A DNA stretch of 64,000 nucleotides from Haemophilus_D parainfluenzae_AD. Lineage in GTDB: Bacteria; Pseudomonadota; Gammaproteobacteria; Enterobacterales; Pasteurellaceae. The position numbers were made by a program, and so were the translations under genes. The notes beneath the pieces are model-generated. The model saw only the letters and a program-made list of their open reading frames with translations. It made no database searches and was not told where the DNA came from. Shown one piece after another: positions 62,445 to 64,000 of the stretch. Numbering within the stretch: position 1 is the first letter of the stretch; each line of letters begins with the position of its first letter. Where the stretch lies: NCBI RefSeq assembly GCF_001679325.1, contig NZ_LZMX01000002.1, one strand, 5' to 3'.

Positions 62445-63509
62445 ATGCTAAGTCTTCTCGTCACTTTTTTAGGGGCATTTTTAACCTTAATTGTCATGCG
62501 ACCAATTGCCAATAAAATTGGCTTGGTTGATAAGCCAAATTATCGTAAACGTCACCAAGGTGCGATTCCGCTCATTGGCGGTGTTTCTCTTTTTATGGGA
62601 AACCTTTGCTATTATTTAATGGAGTGGGATCAACTTCGTTTACCTTATCTTTATATATTCAGTATTTTTGTTTTACTGGCAATTGGTATCTTAGATGACC
62701 GCTTCGATATTAGTCCCTTCTTGCGAGCAGGAATTCAAGCCGTGCTTGCGATTTTAATGATCGATTTAGGTAATGTTTATTTAGATCATTTAGGTCAAAT
62801 TCTCGGACCATTCCAATTAACACTTGGTTCTATTGGGTTGATTATTACTGTATTTGCCACAATTGCGATTATTAATGCCTTTAATATGATTGATGGTATC
62901 GATGGATTATTGGGTGGATTATCAATTGTTTCCTTTGCTGCTATTGGTATCTTAATGTTCCGTGATGGACAGATGGATATGGCATATTGGAGTTTTGCCT
63001 TAATTGTCGCGATTTTGCCTTATCTATTATTAAACTTAGGTATTCCGTTAGGACCTAAATATAAAGTGTTTATGGGCGATGCAGGAAGTACCTTAATTGG
63101 CTTTACTATTATTTGGATTCTACTTTTAAGTACGCAAGGAAAAGGGCATCCGATGAATCCAGTGACCGCACTTTGGATTATTGCTGTGCCTTTAATTGAT
63201 ATGGTGGCGATTATTTATCGCCGTTTACGTAAAGGAAAAAGTCCATTTAGACCCGACCGCTTACACGTGCATCATTTAATGGTTCGTGCAGGATTGACAT
63301 CTCGCCAAGCCTTTTTATTAATTACCTTATTTGCGGCAATTTGTGCAGCAATTGGGATCTTAGGTGAAATTTTCTATATTAATGAATGGGCAATGTTCAT
63401 TGCGTTTATCGTGCTATTCTTCCTTTATGCTTATTCAATTACAAAAGCGTGGAAAATCACTCGATGGGTACGAAGAATGAAACGTCGAGCACGCCGTAAT
63501 AAGCAATAA
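62445..63509 (+). CDS. wecA: Undecaprenyl-phosphate GlcNAc-1-phosphate transferase WecA
   Basis: About 354 aa polytopic enzyme that starts lipid-linked glycan synthesis. Motifs: KPNYRKRHQGAIPLIGG, ILDDRFDISP, NAFNMIDGIDGL and, at the C-terminal loop, DRLHVHHLMVRAG. TTAGGAT ribosome site before ATG 62445; the longer frame is not conserved. Its product could be the carrier substrate for the glycan cluster at 34971-38648. Confidence 0.94.
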   Translation: MLSLLVTFLGAFLTLIVMRPIANKIGLVDKPNYRKRHQGAIPLIGGVSLFMGNLCYYLMEWDQLRLPYLYIFSIFVLLAIGILDDRFDISPFLRAGIQAVLAILMIDLGNVYLDHLGQILGPFQLTLGSIGLIITVFATIAIINAFNMIDGIDGLLGGLSIVSFAAIGILMFRDGQMDMAYWSFALIVAILPYLLLNLGIPLGPKYKVFMGDAGSTLIGFTIIWILLLSTQGKGHPMNPVTALWIIAVPLIDMVAIIYRRLRKGKSPFRPDRLHVHHLMVRAGLTSRQAFLLITLFAAICAAIGILGEIFYINEWAMFIAFIVLFFLYAYSITKAWKITRWVRRMKRRARRNKQ

Positions 63510-63520
63510 ACTAAATAAAG

Positions 63521-63546
63521 AGGATAGCAATTTGCTATCCTTTTTT
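63521..63546 (+). terminator. Terminator after wecA
   Basis: AGGATAGCA with TGCTATCCT around loop ATT, followed by TTTTT. Confidence 0.95.
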
Positions 63547-63638
63547 ATTCTTTAGCACTAAAAATAGACGAATAAATAATAAATTCTATACAAATTGAAC
63601 AAAAATTTATCTTTTGATATTTTTTTTCAAAAAAGTGC

Positions 63639-63667
63639 TAGACAAGGTATTGTGAAATCATTAATAT
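63639..63667 (+). promoter_or_regulatory. tRNA operon promoter with GC-rich discriminator
   Basis: TAGACA (63639-63644), 17-bp spacer, TAATAT (63662-63667), then ACGCCCC, a GC-rich discriminator typical of stringently controlled stable-RNA promoters. 25 nt before the first tRNA. Confidence 0.75.
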
Positions 63668-63691
63668 ACGCCCCTGCAACGACGCAGTAAC

Positions 63692-63768
<77 letters not shown>

Positions 63769-63798
63769 GAAAGTCAATGCGATGAACAACTAATCAAT

Positions 63799-63875
63799 GG
63801 TGGCTATAGCTCAGTTGGTAGAGCCCTGGATTGTGATTCCAGTTGTCGTGGGTTCGAATCCCATTAGCCACCCCA
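63799..63875 (+). tRNA. tRNA-His (anticodon GTG)
   Basis: 77 nt including the encoded extra 5' G and CCA. Acceptor GGTGGCT/AGCCACC; anticodon loop TTGTGAT reads GTG; T loop TTCGAAT. As far as I recall it is identical to E. coli hisR. Confidence 0.97.
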
Positions 63876-63899
63876 TATTCTCTTAATTGAGAAATCTGA

Positions 63900-63976
63900 C
63901 GGCGAGTAGCGCAGCTTGGTAGCGCAACTGGTTTGGGACCAGTGGGTCGTAGGTTCAAATCCTATCTCGCCGACCA
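63900..63976 (+). tRNA. tRNA-Pro (anticodon TGG)
   Basis: 77 nt with CCA. Acceptor CGGCGAG/CTCGCCG; anticodon loop TTTGGGA reads TGG; T loop TTCAAAT. Closes the visible tRNA operon. Confidence 0.97.
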
Positions 63977-63985
63977 ATTTATTTT

Positions 63986-63998
63986 TGCTCTTTAACAA
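63986..63998 (+). promoter_or_regulatory. boxA-like antitermination motif at window edge
   Basis: TGCTCTTTAACAA, the boxA of ribosomal RNA leaders, starts 10 nt after tRNA-Pro. Suggests a further RNA gene (or rRNA-type leader) just beyond the window. Confidence 0.55.
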
Positions 63999-64000
63999 TA

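Larger units (their letters stand above)
1262..63180. repeat. Dispersed DNA uptake signal sequences (AAGTGCGGT)
   Basis: About fifty copies of the 9-mer on either strand, counted by eye, many with the extended AAAAGTGCGGTCA context. Several form inverted terminator pairs (30692, 33509, 61007). In reading frame ACCGCACTT often encodes Thr-Ala-Leu. Copies are absent between about 17530 and 21685. The span given covers first to last copy noted. Confidence 0.9.

Overview
The window reads as the chromosome of a Pasteurellaceae bacterium of the Haemophilus/Aggregatibacter branch. The main clue is the H. influenzae-type DNA uptake signal AAGTGCGGT/ACCGCACTT, seen roughly fifty times on both strands, inside genes and as inverted pairs in terminators. 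AT-rich codon use and close homologues of H. influenzae genes (nimR, HI1450-like protein, short GlnD) agree. H. parainfluenzae-like is my best guess, but the species cannot be fixed from sequence reading alone.

Layout. 1-846: end of the lysine exporter lysO. 930-17537: formate hydrogenlyase block. hypFC runs leftward; hyfABCDEFGHI-hycH-hycI runs rightward and is followed by fdhF, which has an in-frame UGA (selenocysteine) and a SECIS hairpin. 17693-21438: a decayed Mu-like prophage with Mor, MuB-like and amidase fragments, plus an intact cassette of phage repressor, NdpA/NA37-family protein and an unknown membrane protein. 21586-25166: nickel importer nikKLMQO and its MerR regulator nimR. 25303-28777: hypA and hypBDE. 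Nickel import, nickel insertion and Ni-Fe hydrogenase assembly therefore surround the phage scar and look like one ancestral hydrogen-metabolism region.

28845-34784: housekeeping and regulatory genes (HI1450-like DNA mimic, ABC-type membrane protein with divergent MarR regulator and repeated operators, ppc, purR, a YnhF-like microprotein). 34971-38648: glycan cluster (GT25, Wzy/ligase-like protein, two GT2). 38682-45410: MltB-like lipoprotein, di-haem cytochrome c peroxidase, Fur-box-preceded iron-type ABC importer, pseudoazurin and an ATP-grasp protein. 45467-46081: an abundant-looking repeat lipoprotein.

46179-54074: a leftward iron-uptake operon of the FetMP/P19 type (FTR1 permease, P19, DUF2318 Fe-S membrane protein, two FtsX-like permeases, ATPase, TlpA-like lipoprotein, cytochrome c). 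54293-63509: mrcB, yacL, erpA, map, glnD, hemL, wecA. 63639-63976: a tRNA operon Arg(CCG)-His(GTG)-Pro(TGG) with a strong promoter, ending in a boxA-like motif at the window edge.

The most unusual items are the selenoprotein FdhF with a weakened SECIS stem, the uptake-signal-free phage island with its HTH-NA37-membrane protein cassette, the perfect NimR dyad in a 19-bp promoter spacer, and the three-copy MarR operator. No CRISPR array and no intact insertion sequence were seen.
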